Shown piece after piece: positions 1 to 9,952 of a stretch of 64,000 nt of DNA. Position numbers and translations under genes: made by a program. The notes beneath the pieces were generated by a model that saw nothing but the letters and a program-made list of their open reading frames with translations, did no database searches and was not told the origin of the DNA. Numbering within the stretch: the stretch's first letter is position 1; each line of letters begins with the position of its first letter. The stretch is from JACCVL01 sp963695375 (GTDB lineage Bacteria; Actinomycetota; Actinomycetes; Propionibacteriales; Nocardioidaceae). Location of the stretch: the NCBI GenBank assembly GCA_963695375.1, contig OY968767.1, positions 2,356,001 through 2,420,000 of the forward strand, given 5' to 3'.

Positions 1-2043
<2,043 letters not shown>

Positions 2044-2119
2044 GGCGGGTGCACTCCGGGTCAGGACGGTCGGTGGACGTCCCTCCCCTCTGTCACCCAG
2101 ACCCCACGGTCGTGCCGGG

Positions 2120-2240
2120 GGCGGGCTTCAGAGCGGCCTCGTCCGCGCAGTCCTGGCGCCTGAGAGGTTCCGGGGAGGAATTGCCCCTTCGGCGCTGCCC
2201 GTGGTTGGCGGCAGCTCTCCCGCACGGCGTCGGCGGCCGA
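2120..2240 (-). promoter_or_regulatory. Glycine riboswitch (single aptamer) in the gcvP leader
   Basis: Read on the minus strand, the leader contains GCGGGAGAG, then GCCGAAGGGGCAA, then CCTCTCAGGCGCCAGGAC, in the order and spacing of the conserved core of the glycine riboswitch. Only one GCCGAAGG core is present, so this is a single aptamer rather than the common tandem. It lies 80-200 nt upstream of the gcvP ATG and would switch gcvP on when glycine is bound (known for the class). I do not see a clear intrinsic terminator between aptamer and ATG, so control may act on translation; that is inference. Confidence 0.9.
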
Positions 2241-2245
2241 GGTCG

Positions 2246-2254
2246 ATCTTACCA
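2246..2254 (-). promoter_or_regulatory. Extended -10 promoter for the gcvP riboswitch transcript
   Basis: The minus strand reads TGGTAAGAT, an extended -10 element (TGN plus TAAGAT). It ends just upstream of the riboswitch, so transcription would start near 2239. No good -35 box is seen 17-18 nt further up (CCTGCA), as is usual for extended -10 promoters. Confidence 0.5.
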
Positions 2255-2290
2255 GCCGCGGCCAGACGTGCAGGTCGGTGTCACAGCGCG

Positions 2291-2923
2291 TCAGCCGGTC
2301 AACCGGGCCCGGCGGCGCCGGGCCAGCTCGTCGTCTGGGTCCTCGCCCGCGAGGTCCCCGACCCGCTCCCCCGGCAGCTCGGCCAACGTGCCCTCGATCT
2401 CCCGCCACACTCCACCGATCGCGATGCCGAAGACACCCTGACCACCCTGCAGCAGGTCGATGACCTCGTCCGGTGAGCGGCACTCGTAGACGCTGGCCCC
2501 GTCACTCATCAAGGTGACGCGGGTCAGGTCGTCGGTGCCGCGCGCCCGCAGGTGCTCGACCGCGGTGCGGATCTGCTGCAGGGAGACACCGGCGTCCAAC
2601 AGCCGCTTGATGATCTTCAGCAGCAGGATGTCGCGGAACGAGTACAGCCGCTGGGTGCCGGAGCCGGTGGCGGCACGCACCGTCGGCTCGACCAGCTTGG
2701 TCCTGGCCCAGTAGTCCAGCTGGCGGTAGCTGATCCCGGCGGCGTTGCAGGCCGACGGTCCGCGGAAGCCGACGTCTTCTGCCAGCGGCGAGACGTCGTC
2801 GTCGAACAGCAGCCCCTGGTCACCGGCGAGCCGGGCCGCCTCCGCTTGGGCGTCGAGTGCTGACTGGTCGTGACCGGGGGGCTGTGACCCGGTGTCCCGC
2901 GTGCCTGCCACCACGACCTCCAC
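2291..2923 (-). CDS. MerR family transcriptional regulator (Rv1830-type)
   Basis: Predicted DNA-binding regulator of 210 residues. After a loose N-terminal tail (LLFDDD) comes a MerR winged-helix region at about residues 55-125 (AGISYRQLDYW, TGSGTQRLYSF, DILLLKIIKRLLDAGVSLQQI). The C-terminal part carries LLQGGQGVFGIA, a block I recall from Rv1830 and its orthologues. No metal-binding cysteine set is visible. It lies between the nuclease-family gene and gcvP, in the order of the mycobacterial Rv1828-Rv1832 cluster. It starts with GTG and has its own promoter (2992-3021). Its targets are not shown by the sequence. Confidence 0.9.
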   Translation of the reverse strand: MEVVVAGTRDTGSQPPGHDQSALDAQAEAARLAGDQGLLFDDDVSPLAEDVGFRGPSACNAAGISYRQLDYWARTKLVEPTVRAATGSGTQRLYSFRDILLLKIIKRLLDAGVSLQQIRTAVEHLRARGTDDLTRVTLMSDGASVYECRSPDEVIDLLQGGQGVFGIAIGGVWREIEGTLAELPGERVGDLAGEDPDDELARRRRARLTG

Positions 2924-2991
2924 GTCGTCGGTTCCCGCCGGGTCGCGGCACGGAGCGTGCGGCGAGTTACAGCGGCGATGTTCGCTCCGCC

Positions 2992-3021
2992 ACCGTACGG
3001 ACGGCCGGGTGCGGCGGTCAA
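2992..3021 (-). promoter_or_regulatory. Sigma-A-type promoter for the 2291-2923 MerR gene
   Basis: On the minus strand a -35 box TTGACC (3016-3021) is followed after 18 nt by a -10 box TACGGT (2992-2997). The predicted start near 2985 gives a leader of about 60 nt to the GTG at 2923. Confidence 0.6.
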
Positions 3022-3037
3022 CGACATCGGCGCACCC

Positions 3038-3058
3038 GAGGGTGCGTGTCGCACCCTC
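3038..3058 (-). terminator. Hairpin downstream of the bifunctional nuclease gene
   Basis: A perfect 9-bp stem GAGGGTGCG / CGCACCCTC with a 3-nt loop lies 33 nt after the stop of the nuclease gene and just before the next promoter. It has no T-run, as is common for actinobacterial terminators. Confidence 0.6.
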
Positions 3059-3090
3059 AAGTCGAGGTAGAGGGTTGCTCCTAGGCGCGG

Positions 3091-3561
3091 TCAGCCGCCG
3101 GGGTGGAAGTCCTCGGGGGTGACCTGGTCGAGGAACTCGCGGAACTTCTCCACCTCGGCCTCCTCCTCCTCGGGGACGGCGAGTCCGGAGGTGTCCAGGA
3201 CGGTCTCCTCGCAGACGATGCGAGATCCCGTCCGCAGCGCCAGCGCGATGGAGTCCGACGGCCGGGCACTCACCTCGGTGCCCTCGTCGAAGACCAGGAC
3301 GGCGTAGTAGACACCGTCCTTCACCTCGGTGATGCGGACCTCGGCCAGCTCCCGGCCGAGCGCGGCCACCAGGTCGCGCATCAGGTCGTGGGTGAGCGGT
3401 CGGGGCGGGGTCACACCCTGCTGGGCGAACGCGATCGCGGTGGCCTCTCCGGCTCCGATCCAGATCGGCAGGTACCGGTTGCCCTCCACCTCGCGGAGCA
3501 GCACCAGAGGCTGGTTGGTGGGCTGCTCGACCCGCACGCCGACGACGTCCAGTTCCCTCAC
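3091..3561 (-). CDS. Bifunctional nuclease family protein (DUF151)
   Basis: Protein of 156 residues of the BFN/DUF151 family; plant members have DNase and RNase activity, while the bacterial role is not settled. The GTG at 3561 gives a start VRELDVVGVRVE that matches the usual family length (about 160), so longer upstream readings are unlikely. Family blocks visible: LPIWIGAGEATAIA, RPLTHDL, ITEVKDGVYYA, SARPSDSIALALR. The C-terminus is acidic (EEEEAEVEKF), probably the UVR-like tail seen in the family. It sits between two MerR genes, as Rv1829 does in M. tuberculosis. A hairpin follows it. Confidence 0.92.
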   Translation of the reverse strand: MRELDVVGVRVEQPTNQPLVLLREVEGNRYLPIWIGAGEATAIAFAQQGVTPPRPLTHDLMRDLVAALGRELAEVRITEVKDGVYYAVLVFDEGTEVSARPSDSIALALRTGSRIVCEETVLDTSGLAVPEEEEAEVEKFREFLDQVTPEDFHPGG

Positions 3562-3595
3562 TCGGCCACAGTACCCCGCAGCCGCCGCCCGCACG

Positions 3596-4324
3596 TCAGC
3601 GTCGCGCGACCCCGTCACGGACCAGGGTGGTGTGCAGCCGCAGGACCAGCCCGGCCAGCTCCCGGGCGGTCTCGTCCGCCCGGGCCTGGGCTCCAGCATC
3701 ACGCTGTCGGCGCAAGGGTGCGACCACCTGGGCGAACAGGTCGATCTCCCGGTCGGCGGCGGTCCGGACCGACCGGAGGTGCCGCGGCTCGACGCCGTAG
3801 TCGGCCAGCTCGCCGACGGTCTGAGCCACCAGCAGCGCGGTGGCGTCGTAGTGACCGGACGTGCCGGGTCGGACCAGTCCGAACCCCTCGATCTGGGTGA
3901 GCAGCTCGTCGTCGATTCCCGCCGCGTCGCACAGCTCGCCGCGGGACAGTCGGAGCTCGGCTCGGTCGGCGCGCACGCTGTCGGAGGGGTCGTGCGCGAG
4001 CACCACCTGAGGGGCGGCGGGCCGGGCCGACTGGGCCGGCATTCCGCCCGGTGCGGCCAAGCCCCGGTCCATCGCGTCGAGGTGCTCCCGGATCACCTTC
4101 AGCGGGTAGTAGTTCTCCCGCTGCGCGGTGAGGATGTAGCGCAACCGCTCGACGTCGGCGGCGGAGAACTTCCGGTACCCCGACGGGGTCCGCTCGGGCT
4201 CGACGAGACCCTCCGACTCGAGGTAGCGGATCTTGGAGATGGACACGTCCGGGAAGTCCGGGCGCAGTCGCCCGAGAACCTCGCCGATGCTCATCCGCGG
4301 GGTGGCGGACGGCGCTGACCTCAC
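3596..4324 (-). CDS. MerR family regulator (Rv1828-type)
   Basis: Regulator of 242 residues. The MerR helix-turn-helix is near the N-terminus (MSIGEVLGRL, ISKIRYLESEGLVEPERT, PSGYRKFSAADVERL), followed by a linker and a C-terminal helical dimerisation or sensing region. The GTG at 4324 overlaps the TGA of the upstream FHA gene (GTGA), so the two are probably coupled in translation. The start VRSAPSATPRMSIGE also matches the short N-terminal tail of Rv1828. It was chosen over an open frame reaching 4831, which is only a shadow of the FHA gene. Ligand and targets are unknown. Confidence 0.92.
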   Translation of the reverse strand: MRSAPSATPRMSIGEVLGRLRPDFPDVSISKIRYLESEGLVEPERTPSGYRKFSAADVERLRYILTAQRENYYPLKVIREHLDAMDRGLAAPGGMPAQSARPAAPQVVLAHDPSDSVRADRAELRLSRGELCDAAGIDDELLTQIEGFGLVRPGTSGHYDATALLVAQTVGELADYGVEPRHLRSVRTAADREIDLFAQVVAPLRRQRDAGAQARADETARELAGLVLRLHTTLVRDGVARR

Positions 4325-4848
4325 CGGCGGCCGGCCGCGGTGTCCGCCGCGCTCGGGTAGTAGACCAGTCGGTACTTCCCGACCTGGACCTCGTCGCCAC
4401 CGCTCAGCAGGATCTCGTCGATCCGATCCCGGTTCACGTAGGTGCCGTTCAGGCTGCCCACGTCGGCGACGGCGTAGCCGTCCGCCGTCCGGCGGAACAC
4501 CGCGTGCCGCCGGGAGACGGTCACGTCGTCCAGGAAGATGTCGCTGTCCGGGTGCCGACCGGCCGACACCTCGGGGGTGTCCAGCAGGAACCGACTCCCG
4601 GCGCTCGGGCCGCGCTGCACGACCAGCAGTGCGCTGCCGGCGGGCAGCCCGTCCAGGGCCGCGACGTCCTCCGCGCTGAGCTCGCCGCCGTCGCCACCGG
4701 TGTCGGAGTCCACCGGACTCAGCGTCACGGTGGACGTGCTGTCGCTGCTCTCCGGCGAGGCCTCGCCCTGCATCAGCCGGTGTCCGCACTGCGAGCAGAA
4801 CCTCGCACTGGATAGGTTCTCGTGCCCGCACTCCGTGCAGAACGGCAT
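4321..4848 (-). CDS. garA: FHA domain protein with N-terminal zinc ribbon (GarA/OdhI-type)
   Basis: Phosphothreonine-binding protein of 175 residues. GarA/OdhI homologues are switched by Ser/Thr kinases and inhibit 2-oxoglutarate dehydrogenase and glutamate metabolism. Visible order: a four-cysteine zinc ribbon at residues 4-23 (CTEC, CSQC); a Ser/Thr-rich linker with STSTVTLSP, where GarA carries its phospho-Thr pair; and an FHA domain at about 90-165 (SAGRHPDSDIFLDD, VSRRHA, GSLNGTYVN). The ATG at 4848 has GAGGAGG just upstream. The zinc ribbon is absent from mycobacterial GarA and the ETTS motif is not conserved, so the control logic may differ. It is placed between gcvH and MerR, as garA is in M. 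tuberculosis. Confidence 0.85.
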   Translation of the reverse strand: MPFCTECGHENLSSARFCSQCGHRLMQGEASPESSDSTSTVTLSPVDSDTGGDGGELSAEDVAALDGLPAGSALLVVQRGPSAGSRFLLDTPEVSAGRHPDSDIFLDDVTVSRRHAVFRRTADGYAVADVGSLNGTYVNRDRIDEILLSGGDEVQVGKYRLVYYPSAADTAAGRR

Positions 4849-5002
4849 TATCGCCTCCTCGGCCCGGGCAGGCCCGGCACCCGTGATGTTGCGTGGAACC
4901 CTCAAGCGTCGGTTCACCTTGACGGTGAGAGAGAACCTACGTGGTCGGCTCCCGCCGGATCAACACAATCGACGGCATTCCGGGGCCGGATCCCGGCCGG
5001 CG

Positions 5003-5392
5003 TCAGGACTCGATCTGGCTGCGGTATCCGGCGGCGTCCATCAGCTCGGCCAGCCCGGACTCGTCGTCCAGCCGGAGCCGGAGCAGCCAGCCCTCGCCGT
5101 AGGGGTCGGAGTTGACCAGCTCCGGGGTCTGGTCGACCGCCTCGTTGCGCGCCACGACGCTGCCGGCCAACGGGGCGTAGAGGTCGCTGACCGACTTGGT
5201 GGACTCCAGCTCCCCGACGGAGTCCCCCTTGGCCAGCGTCTCGCCCACCTCGGGCAGCGACACGTACACGATGTCGCCGAGGGCGTCCTGCGCGAAGTCG
5301 GTGATGCCGATGGTGACGACGGTGCCGTCGTCACCGGTATCGACACGGACCCATTCGTGCTCGGGGGTGTACTGCAACTCATCGGGGATCAC
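5003..5392 (-). CDS. gcvH: Glycine cleavage system H protein
   Basis: Lipoyl carrier protein of 129 residues that shuttles the aminomethyl intermediate between the P, T and L proteins. The lipoyl-lysine motif ESTKSVSD is present, with the lysine at about residue 66. The N-terminal YTPEHEWVRV and C-terminal GEGWLLRLR blocks are typical. It starts with GTG at 5392, with GAGGAG 5 nt upstream. It follows the DUF881/sbp cluster by 20 nt and precedes garA, so it does not share the riboswitch transcript of gcvP. Confidence 0.97.
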   Translation of the reverse strand: MIPDELQYTPEHEWVRVDTGDDGTVVTIGITDFAQDALGDIVYVSLPEVGETLAKGDSVGELESTKSVSDLYAPLAGSVVARNEAVDQTPELVNSDPYGEGWLLRLRLDDESGLAELMDAAGYRSQIES

Positions 5393-5412
5393 GGCACTCC
5401 TCGGGGTTCGGG

Positions 5413-6207
5413 TCAGGCGTTCGGTGCGGCGAAGTCGAGCACCCGCTCGACGGCGACGGACTGGATCTGCAGGGTCTCGATCTCGGTGACGGTGACCGTA
5501 CCCCCCAGCGCCTCGACCTCGTCGCGAAGCCCGCCGGGGAACCCCACGACGGTCGCGAGGACGTCGGAGGCTCCGATCGCCTCCAGCACGTACGGCGGCT
5601 TGAGCGTCTGCCCGTCGACCACCAGGGAGGGCTCCGCCGGGTCAGGGCCGGTCCGGAACCAGGTCTGCGCGACCACCCGCACCGAGTTGTTGATCTCGAT
5701 CGCCTCGGCCCCGGCGTCGCGGAGCTCCTCGACCACGTTGAGCAGGCTGACGTCGCCGACGTTCCCGTCCGGGTCCTGGATCGTGATGACCACGCCCGGA
5801 CCGGTGGCACCCACCTGTCCCGACAACAGCCTGAGCGCATCGAGCTCCCTGCGGGCCTCGTCCAGGGCGGTCTGGCGCTGATCGGTGCTCAGCTGCAGCG
5901 CGTCGCGGGTGTCCTCCAGCTCGGCGAGCTGGAGCTCGACCCGATCCTGCGCGGCGGCGAGGGTCTGCAGCAGCTGGACCAGCTCGTCTCGCCGGGCGCC
6001 GGTGAAGTCGTCGTCGGACCGGATCGCGCTCACCTGGGTGGCCGCGGCGAACCCCAGCACCGCAAGCAGGACCGCCACGACCGCCTGGCCGCGGCTCGGT
6101 CGGCCGAGCAGAGCGCCGCGGACCCGGCCGCGTGCCGCGTCCTCGTCGGCACGCGTCGAACCGGCCGTGGTCTGTTCGCCGGTGGTCGGGTCGTCCTGGT
6201 CAGGCAT
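5413..6207 (-). CDS. DUF881 family membrane-anchored protein
   Basis: Protein of 264 residues: a cytoplasmic N-terminal tail, one membrane segment at about 43-60 (AVVAVLLAVLGFAAATQV), a coiled coil at about 70-130, then the DUF881 domain (TGPGVVITIQDPDG, VVEELRDAGAEAIEINN, PPYVLEAIG). It is one of two DUF881 genes flanking the small basic protein gene, a conserved actinobacterial arrangement (Rv1823-Rv1825). Its start lies inside the end of sbp (8-nt overlap). A role at the cell envelope or division site has been suggested for the family, but the sequence does not show it. Confidence 0.9.
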   Translation of the reverse strand: MPDQDDPTTGEQTTAGSTRADEDAARGRVRGALLGRPSRGQAVVAVLLAVLGFAAATQVSAIRSDDDFTGARRDELVQLLQTLAAAQDRVELQLAELEDTRDALQLSTDQRQTALDEARRELDALRLLSGQVGATGPGVVITIQDPDGNVGDVSLLNVVEELRDAGAEAIEINNSVRVVAQTWFRTGPDPAEPSLVVDGQTLKPPYVLEAIGASDVLATVVGFPGGLRDEVEALGGTVTVTEIETLQIQSVAVERVLDFAAPNA

Positions 6208-6532
6208 GGAGCAGCTTCCGACGGATGGCGGCGACGTTGGAGAAGATCCGGATGCCGAGCACGACCACCACGCCGGTCGACAGCTGGCTGCCCACGCCCA
6301 GCTGGTCTCCCAGATAGACGATCAGCGCGGCCACCAGGACGTTGGACACGAACGAGATGACGAAGACGCGTTCGTCGAACAGGCCGTCGAGGAAGGCGCG
6401 CAGCGCCCCGAACGTCGCGTCCAGCGCCGCGACGACGGCGATCGGGAGGTAGGGCTCCAGCGCCGTCGGGACGTTGGGTTCGAGGAACAGGCCGGCCACG
6501 ATGCCGGCGACCATGCCGAGCAGAGCGATCAC
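6200..6532 (-). CDS. sbp: Small basic protein family (DUF1290) membrane protein
   Basis: Integral membrane protein of 110 residues with three hydrophobic segments (ALLGMVAGIVAGLF, LPIAVVAALDATFGAL, FVISFVSNVLVAALIVYLG) and a basic C-terminus (RRKLLHA). The GTG at 6532 overlaps the upstream DUF881 stop (GTGA), and its end overlaps the next DUF881 gene by 8 nt, so the three are co-translated. The family is strictly linked to DUF881 genes in Gram-positives; function is unknown. Confidence 0.9.
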   Translation of the reverse strand: MIALLGMVAGIVAGLFLEPNVPTALEPYLPIAVVAALDATFGALRAFLDGLFDERVFVISFVSNVLVAALIVYLGDQLGVGSQLSTGVVVVLGIRIFSNVAAIRRKLLHA

Positions 6533-7365
6533 GAGCGTCCTTCCCCGGGTCCGCTGGCGCTGGCCTGGCGCAGGGTGAGCCTGCTCGCGGCCGGCAGTCG
6601 CAGGATGTCGACGGTGTCGACGGCGAAGCCGATGCCGAAGTTGGCCTGCAGGTCGGTCAGGCCCTGTCCGGCAGACGTCTCCAGCAGCCGGGCAGGCAGC
6701 ACGTCCGGGTCTCCGATCGCGCTGACGACGTAGGGCGGGGTCAGTGGCCGGAAGTTGACGGTGATCGCGCTCCCCGCGGTGCGGATCGCGGTGAGCGTGC
6801 TCAGCCGCTGGCCGTTGATCGCCACCGCTTCGGCACCCGCCTCCCACAGTCCGTTGACCAGCAGCTGCAGGTCGGTGTCGAGGATGGTGCCCTCGGCGGA
6901 CCCGGACGGCGCGTCGTCGATGGTGACCCGGACGCCGGGACCCTGGGTCGGCGCCGCGCCGACGACCACGCCGAGGTCGGCCAGCTCGGCCTCGGCCTCC
7001 GCGAGCGAGGTCGCCAGGTCCACCGACCGGGTCCGCAGGTCCTCGACCTCCCCGGCGAGCGTCTCCACCCGCTGCCGCACGTCCGCGACCTGCGCCTCCT
7101 CGGCCTCGATGCTGCTGACCAGCGCCTCGCGGTCCTGCTCGGCCTGCGGTGCGGCCGCCTGGGTCTGCAACGCGGAGACCGTGATCAAGACGGCCAGTGC
7201 AGCGACCGCGGCCCCGAAGACGAGCAGGCCGGCCCGCCCGGTGCGGGCCCGGGAACCCCGGCGCGCCGCGACGGCGTACTCGTCCTCCGCCGGCCGGGTC
7301 AGCCGGTCCAGCAGGACGGTCGGAGCGTCCCGACGGGCCGGGTCGCTGCGGACGTCCGGGCTCAC
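6529..7365 (-). CDS. DUF881 family membrane-anchored protein (second copy)
   Basis: Protein of 278 residues. The GTG at 7365 overlaps the stop of the phosphatidyltransferase gene (GTGA). A membrane segment at about residues 47-65 (AGLLVFGAAVAALAVLITV) is followed by a coiled coil rich in Glu, Ala and Leu, then the DUF881 domain (TQGPGVRVTIDDAP, GLWEAGAEAVAINGQ, PPYVVSAIGD). It shares topology with the 5413-6207 product but is clearly diverged, so it is a paralogue. Probably anchored at the cell surface with the domain outside. Confidence 0.9.
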   Translation of the reverse strand: MSPDVRSDPARRDAPTVLLDRLTRPAEDEYAVAARRGSRARTGRAGLLVFGAAVAALAVLITVSALQTQAAAPQAEQDREALVSSIEAEEAQVADVRQRVETLAGEVEDLRTRSVDLATSLAEAEAELADLGVVVGAAPTQGPGVRVTIDDAPSGSAEGTILDTDLQLLVNGLWEAGAEAVAINGQRLSTLTAIRTAGSAITVNFRPLTPPYVVSAIGDPDVLPARLLETSAGQGLTDLQANFGIGFAVDTVDILRLPAASRLTLRQASASGPGEGRS

Positions 7366-7988
7366 GTCGCCCCCTCGACGCGCGACAGCGGCGGCGTGGT
7401 CACCAGCAGGGTGCGGACCTGCCAGGCGTACAACAGGCCGGCCCACCAGTACAGACCGACGCCCCACACCGTGAAGGCCCACCCGAAGACCTGCGCCAGC
7501 GAGGCCAGCGTGCCGGTGTCGTCACCGAGCAGCAGCAGCGGGAACGCGTACAGCAGCGCGGCGGTCGCTGCCTTGCCGAGGTAGTGCACGGGCAGCGCGC
7601 TGTAGCCCCGGGTGCGCAGGAAGGGCACCAGGCTGAACAACAGGATGTCGCGCATCGGCAGGCTCACCGCCAGCCAGACCGGGATGATGTCGCGCAGCAC
7701 CAGCCCGATGACGACCGCCAGGATGTAGAGCCGGTCGGCGACCGGGTCGAGCACCTGGCCGAGCGACGAGGTCTGATTGAGCCGGCGGGCCAGGTTGCCG
7801 TCGAGGTAGTCGGTGAAGCCGGACACCATCAGCAGCAGCAGCGCCCAGCCGTCGGCCTCGGGGCCGAGAACGAGCCACAGGAACAGCGGGACACCGGCCA
7901 GCCGCAGCATGCTCAGCAGGTTCGGAACGGTGAGTACGCGGTCGCCGGAACCGTCATCGGTCGACACCGCGTCGCGGTCGTCGCTCAC
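7362..7988 (-). CDS. CDP-alcohol phosphatidyltransferase family protein (PgsA2-type)
   Basis: Polytopic enzyme of 208 residues that would transfer a phosphatidyl group from CDP-diacylglycerol to an alcohol; the acceptor is unknown. The family signature D-x2-DG-x2-AR-x8-G-x3-D-x3-D is intact (DYLDGNLARR, GQVLDPVADR). Several hydrophobic segments follow. The GTG at 7988 was preferred to an upstream start at 8078 because TVPNLLSMLRL then falls at the usual distance. It heads the DUF881-sbp-DUF881 operon, like Rv1822. A phosphatidylglycerol-phosphate or cardiolipin synthase role is possible. Confidence 0.88.
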   Translation of the reverse strand: MSDDRDAVSTDDGSGDRVLTVPNLLSMLRLAGVPLFLWLVLGPEADGWALLLLMVSGFTDYLDGNLARRLNQTSSLGQVLDPVADRLYILAVVIGLVLRDIIPVWLAVSLPMRDILLFSLVPFLRTRGYSALPVHYLGKAATAALLYAFPLLLLGDDTGTLASLAQVFGWAFTVWGVGLYWWAGLLYAWQVRTLLVTTPPLSRVEGAT

Positions 7989-8107
7989 CGGCCACCTCTC
8001 CGTCGCCCCTTGGCACCGGCGCCAGCCTAGCGAGCGTGACCTGGCCGTCCGGACCTGCCGCGCGGGTCCGGACGGCACCCGGTCCCTGCCGGCAGTAGCG
8101 TCGCGCC

Positions 8108-8836
8108 GTGCGCGTTCTGGAGATCTGGCGCTACCCGGTGAAGTCGATGCAGGGCGAGTCGCTGGAGTCCGCCGAGGTGACGCCTTCCGGTCTCGGCGGT
8201 GACCGGCGGTTCGCGCTGTTCGACGCCGACACCGGCTACGGGCTGACCGCCCGCCGGCATCCCGAACTGCTGCACGCCTTCGCCCGCGGGCACGACGACG
8301 GGTCGGCCACCGTCACCCTCCCGGACGGGTCGGCCGCGCCCGACGACGCGACGTTGTCGCGCTGGCTCGGCCGTCCGGTGACACTGCGCCGGGGCGACGT
8401 GCCGGGTCCCCGAGACTACGAGAACCCGGACGACTTCGAGGACGAGACCACCGGCGCATGGCACCCGTTCCGCGGTGCCACTGGCGCCTTCCACGACAGC
8501 GAGGACGCCACTGTCTCGCTGCTGTCGACCGGATCGCTCGGTGGGTGGGACCGACGGCGGTTCCGCGCCAACCTGCTGCTCGACGGCTCCGGTGAGGACG
8601 ACCTGATCGGCAGCCGGGTGCGGATCGGTACGGCCGTGCTGGCCGTCTTCGAGCCGATCCCGCGCTGCGTGATGGTCACCCGCTCACAGCCGGACGGGAT
8701 CGCTCGGGACCTCGAGGTGCTGCGCAGCATCCACCGCGACCGCGGCGGGCTGCTGGCCGTCGCGGCGTCGGTTATCCGCGCCGGGCGGATCACCCGCGAC
8801 GACGAGCTTCTCCCGGTGCCGTCCACCGGCGGCTGA
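8108..8836 (+). CDS. MOSC domain-containing protein
   Basis: Protein of 242 residues with an N-terminal MOSC_N beta-barrel (LEIWRYPVKSMQGESL) and a C-terminal MOSC domain with the conserved cysteine in PRCVMVT. MOSC proteins bind sulfur or molybdopterin cofactors, as in amidoxime reductases and the MoCo sulfurase C-terminus. No redox domain is fused here. It starts with GTG at 8108, divergent from the phosphatidyltransferase gene with about 120 nt between. It lies far from the molybdenum operon at 30-40 kb, so a functional link is only a possibility. Confidence 0.88.
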   Translation: MRVLEIWRYPVKSMQGESLESAEVTPSGLGGDRRFALFDADTGYGLTARRHPELLHAFARGHDDGSATVTLPDGSAAPDDATLSRWLGRPVTLRRGDVPGPRDYENPDDFEDETTGAWHPFRGATGAFHDSEDATVSLLSTGSLGGWDRRRFRANLLLDGSGEDDLIGSRVRIGTAVLAVFEPIPRCVMVTRSQPDGIARDLEVLRSIHRDRGGLLAVAASVIRAGRITRDDELLPVPSTGG

Positions 8837-8967
8837 CCTCTCGGCCGCCACCGGTGTCCGGTGCTACGACGGAGGTCCGATGGCGGGCTGCACCAGGATC
8901 ACCCCACGCTGACTCTTGGTGACCGAGCACCCCTGCACCGTCCATCCCAACACCGGGAGCACTCCTC

Positions 8968-9708
8968 ATGACCAAGCCCCTTCTGACCTCGACCTCCGCG
9001 GTAGCCGTCCTGGCCACCGCGGCCGCCGGGCTGGCTGCCGTCACCGGCGCACCGGCCGCGCATGCGGCAAAGAGCGACACCTGCGCCGGGTTTTCCGTCG
9101 TGGTGAACGGCACGACCTACCGCGGCGAGCAGGAGCGGGTGATCCCCGCCCGCGCCGTCGGCTCCGGTCCGATCCGCGTCCGCGGAAAGTACGTCCGCTT
9201 CTCGGTCCAGCCCTCGACCTTCGCGGCACGCAACTACACGCTCACCGGCGCGGACTCACCTGACCCCGACAAGGACCTACCACTGGACGGTCCGACCGTC
9301 GTCTTCGAGTCGAAGGTGCCGAACCACGGTGCTGTGCTCACCAGCGGCCTCTCACTCGAGCTGCGGCCGGACGGCGTGGTGATGGAGCGCAGCGGTGCCG
9401 GGCAGGACATGAAGATCCAGGCCAAGAACTGTGCCCAGGGCGGGATCTTCCAGATGGAGCCCGAACCCGGCACGACCTACACCCACCGGCTCGGGCCGGA
9501 CTTCCGCTATGCCGGTGAGAGCCCGACCGCGGACGACCGGCTGTGCATCACCAACGGCGCGTTCAGCGCGTACGAGAGCCCCGAGCTCGCGACCCTGTTG
9601 GCGCCCGCCGACGGTCAGGGCACCACCAGCCGGTGGCGAGTCCGCTCCGGCGGTCGGATGGGCTTCGTCGTCGGAGAGGATGCGGTCGAGGGAGGGTGCA
9701 CCGCCTGA
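8968..9708 (+). CDS. Secreted protein of unknown function
   Basis: I do not recognise the family. The 246-residue product has a Sec signal peptide (positive start, hydrophobic run AVAVLATAAAGLAAV, cleavage probably after APAAHA at about residue 34). The mature part has four cysteines (DTCAGF, KNCAQG, RLCITN, GGCTA), enough for two disulfides, and is rich in beta-forming residues. GTTY occurs twice. It is monocistronic between the MOSC gene and the phosphodiesterase gene. Confidence 0.75.
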   Translation: MTKPLLTSTSAVAVLATAAAGLAAVTGAPAAHAAKSDTCAGFSVVVNGTTYRGEQERVIPARAVGSGPIRVRGKYVRFSVQPSTFAARNYTLTGADSPDPDKDLPLDGPTVVFESKVPNHGAVLTSGLSLELRPDGVVMERSGAGQDMKIQAKNCAQGGIFQMEPEPGTTYTHRLGPDFRYAGESPTADDRLCITNGAFSAYESPELATLLAPADGQGTTSRWRVRSGGRMGFVVGEDAVEGGCTA

Positions 9709-9952
9709 CGCAGCGCCGCGCTGAACCGGCACTGCGGGCCCGACCGACCTCCGGGGCCGCGGTGCTGCCTGCGCTGCTCCCCCGAGCCGGTAGCGGTGAT
9801 CGTCCTATCGGCCGCTGCGGGTTGCCCGACCGGCCAAGCCCGGCGCCGCCCGCGCTCGCGCGACTCGCCGTCGCCGTACCGTGACTCGGGCGGGCTCCGT
9901 CGTTGGAACCGCCCGAGGGCAGGTCCGCCCGATGATCGAAGGAGCGCGCACG

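Noticed and set aside
2060..2120. Second glycine aptamer
   Set aside because: No second GCCGAAGG core or CTCTCAGG follows before the gcvP start.
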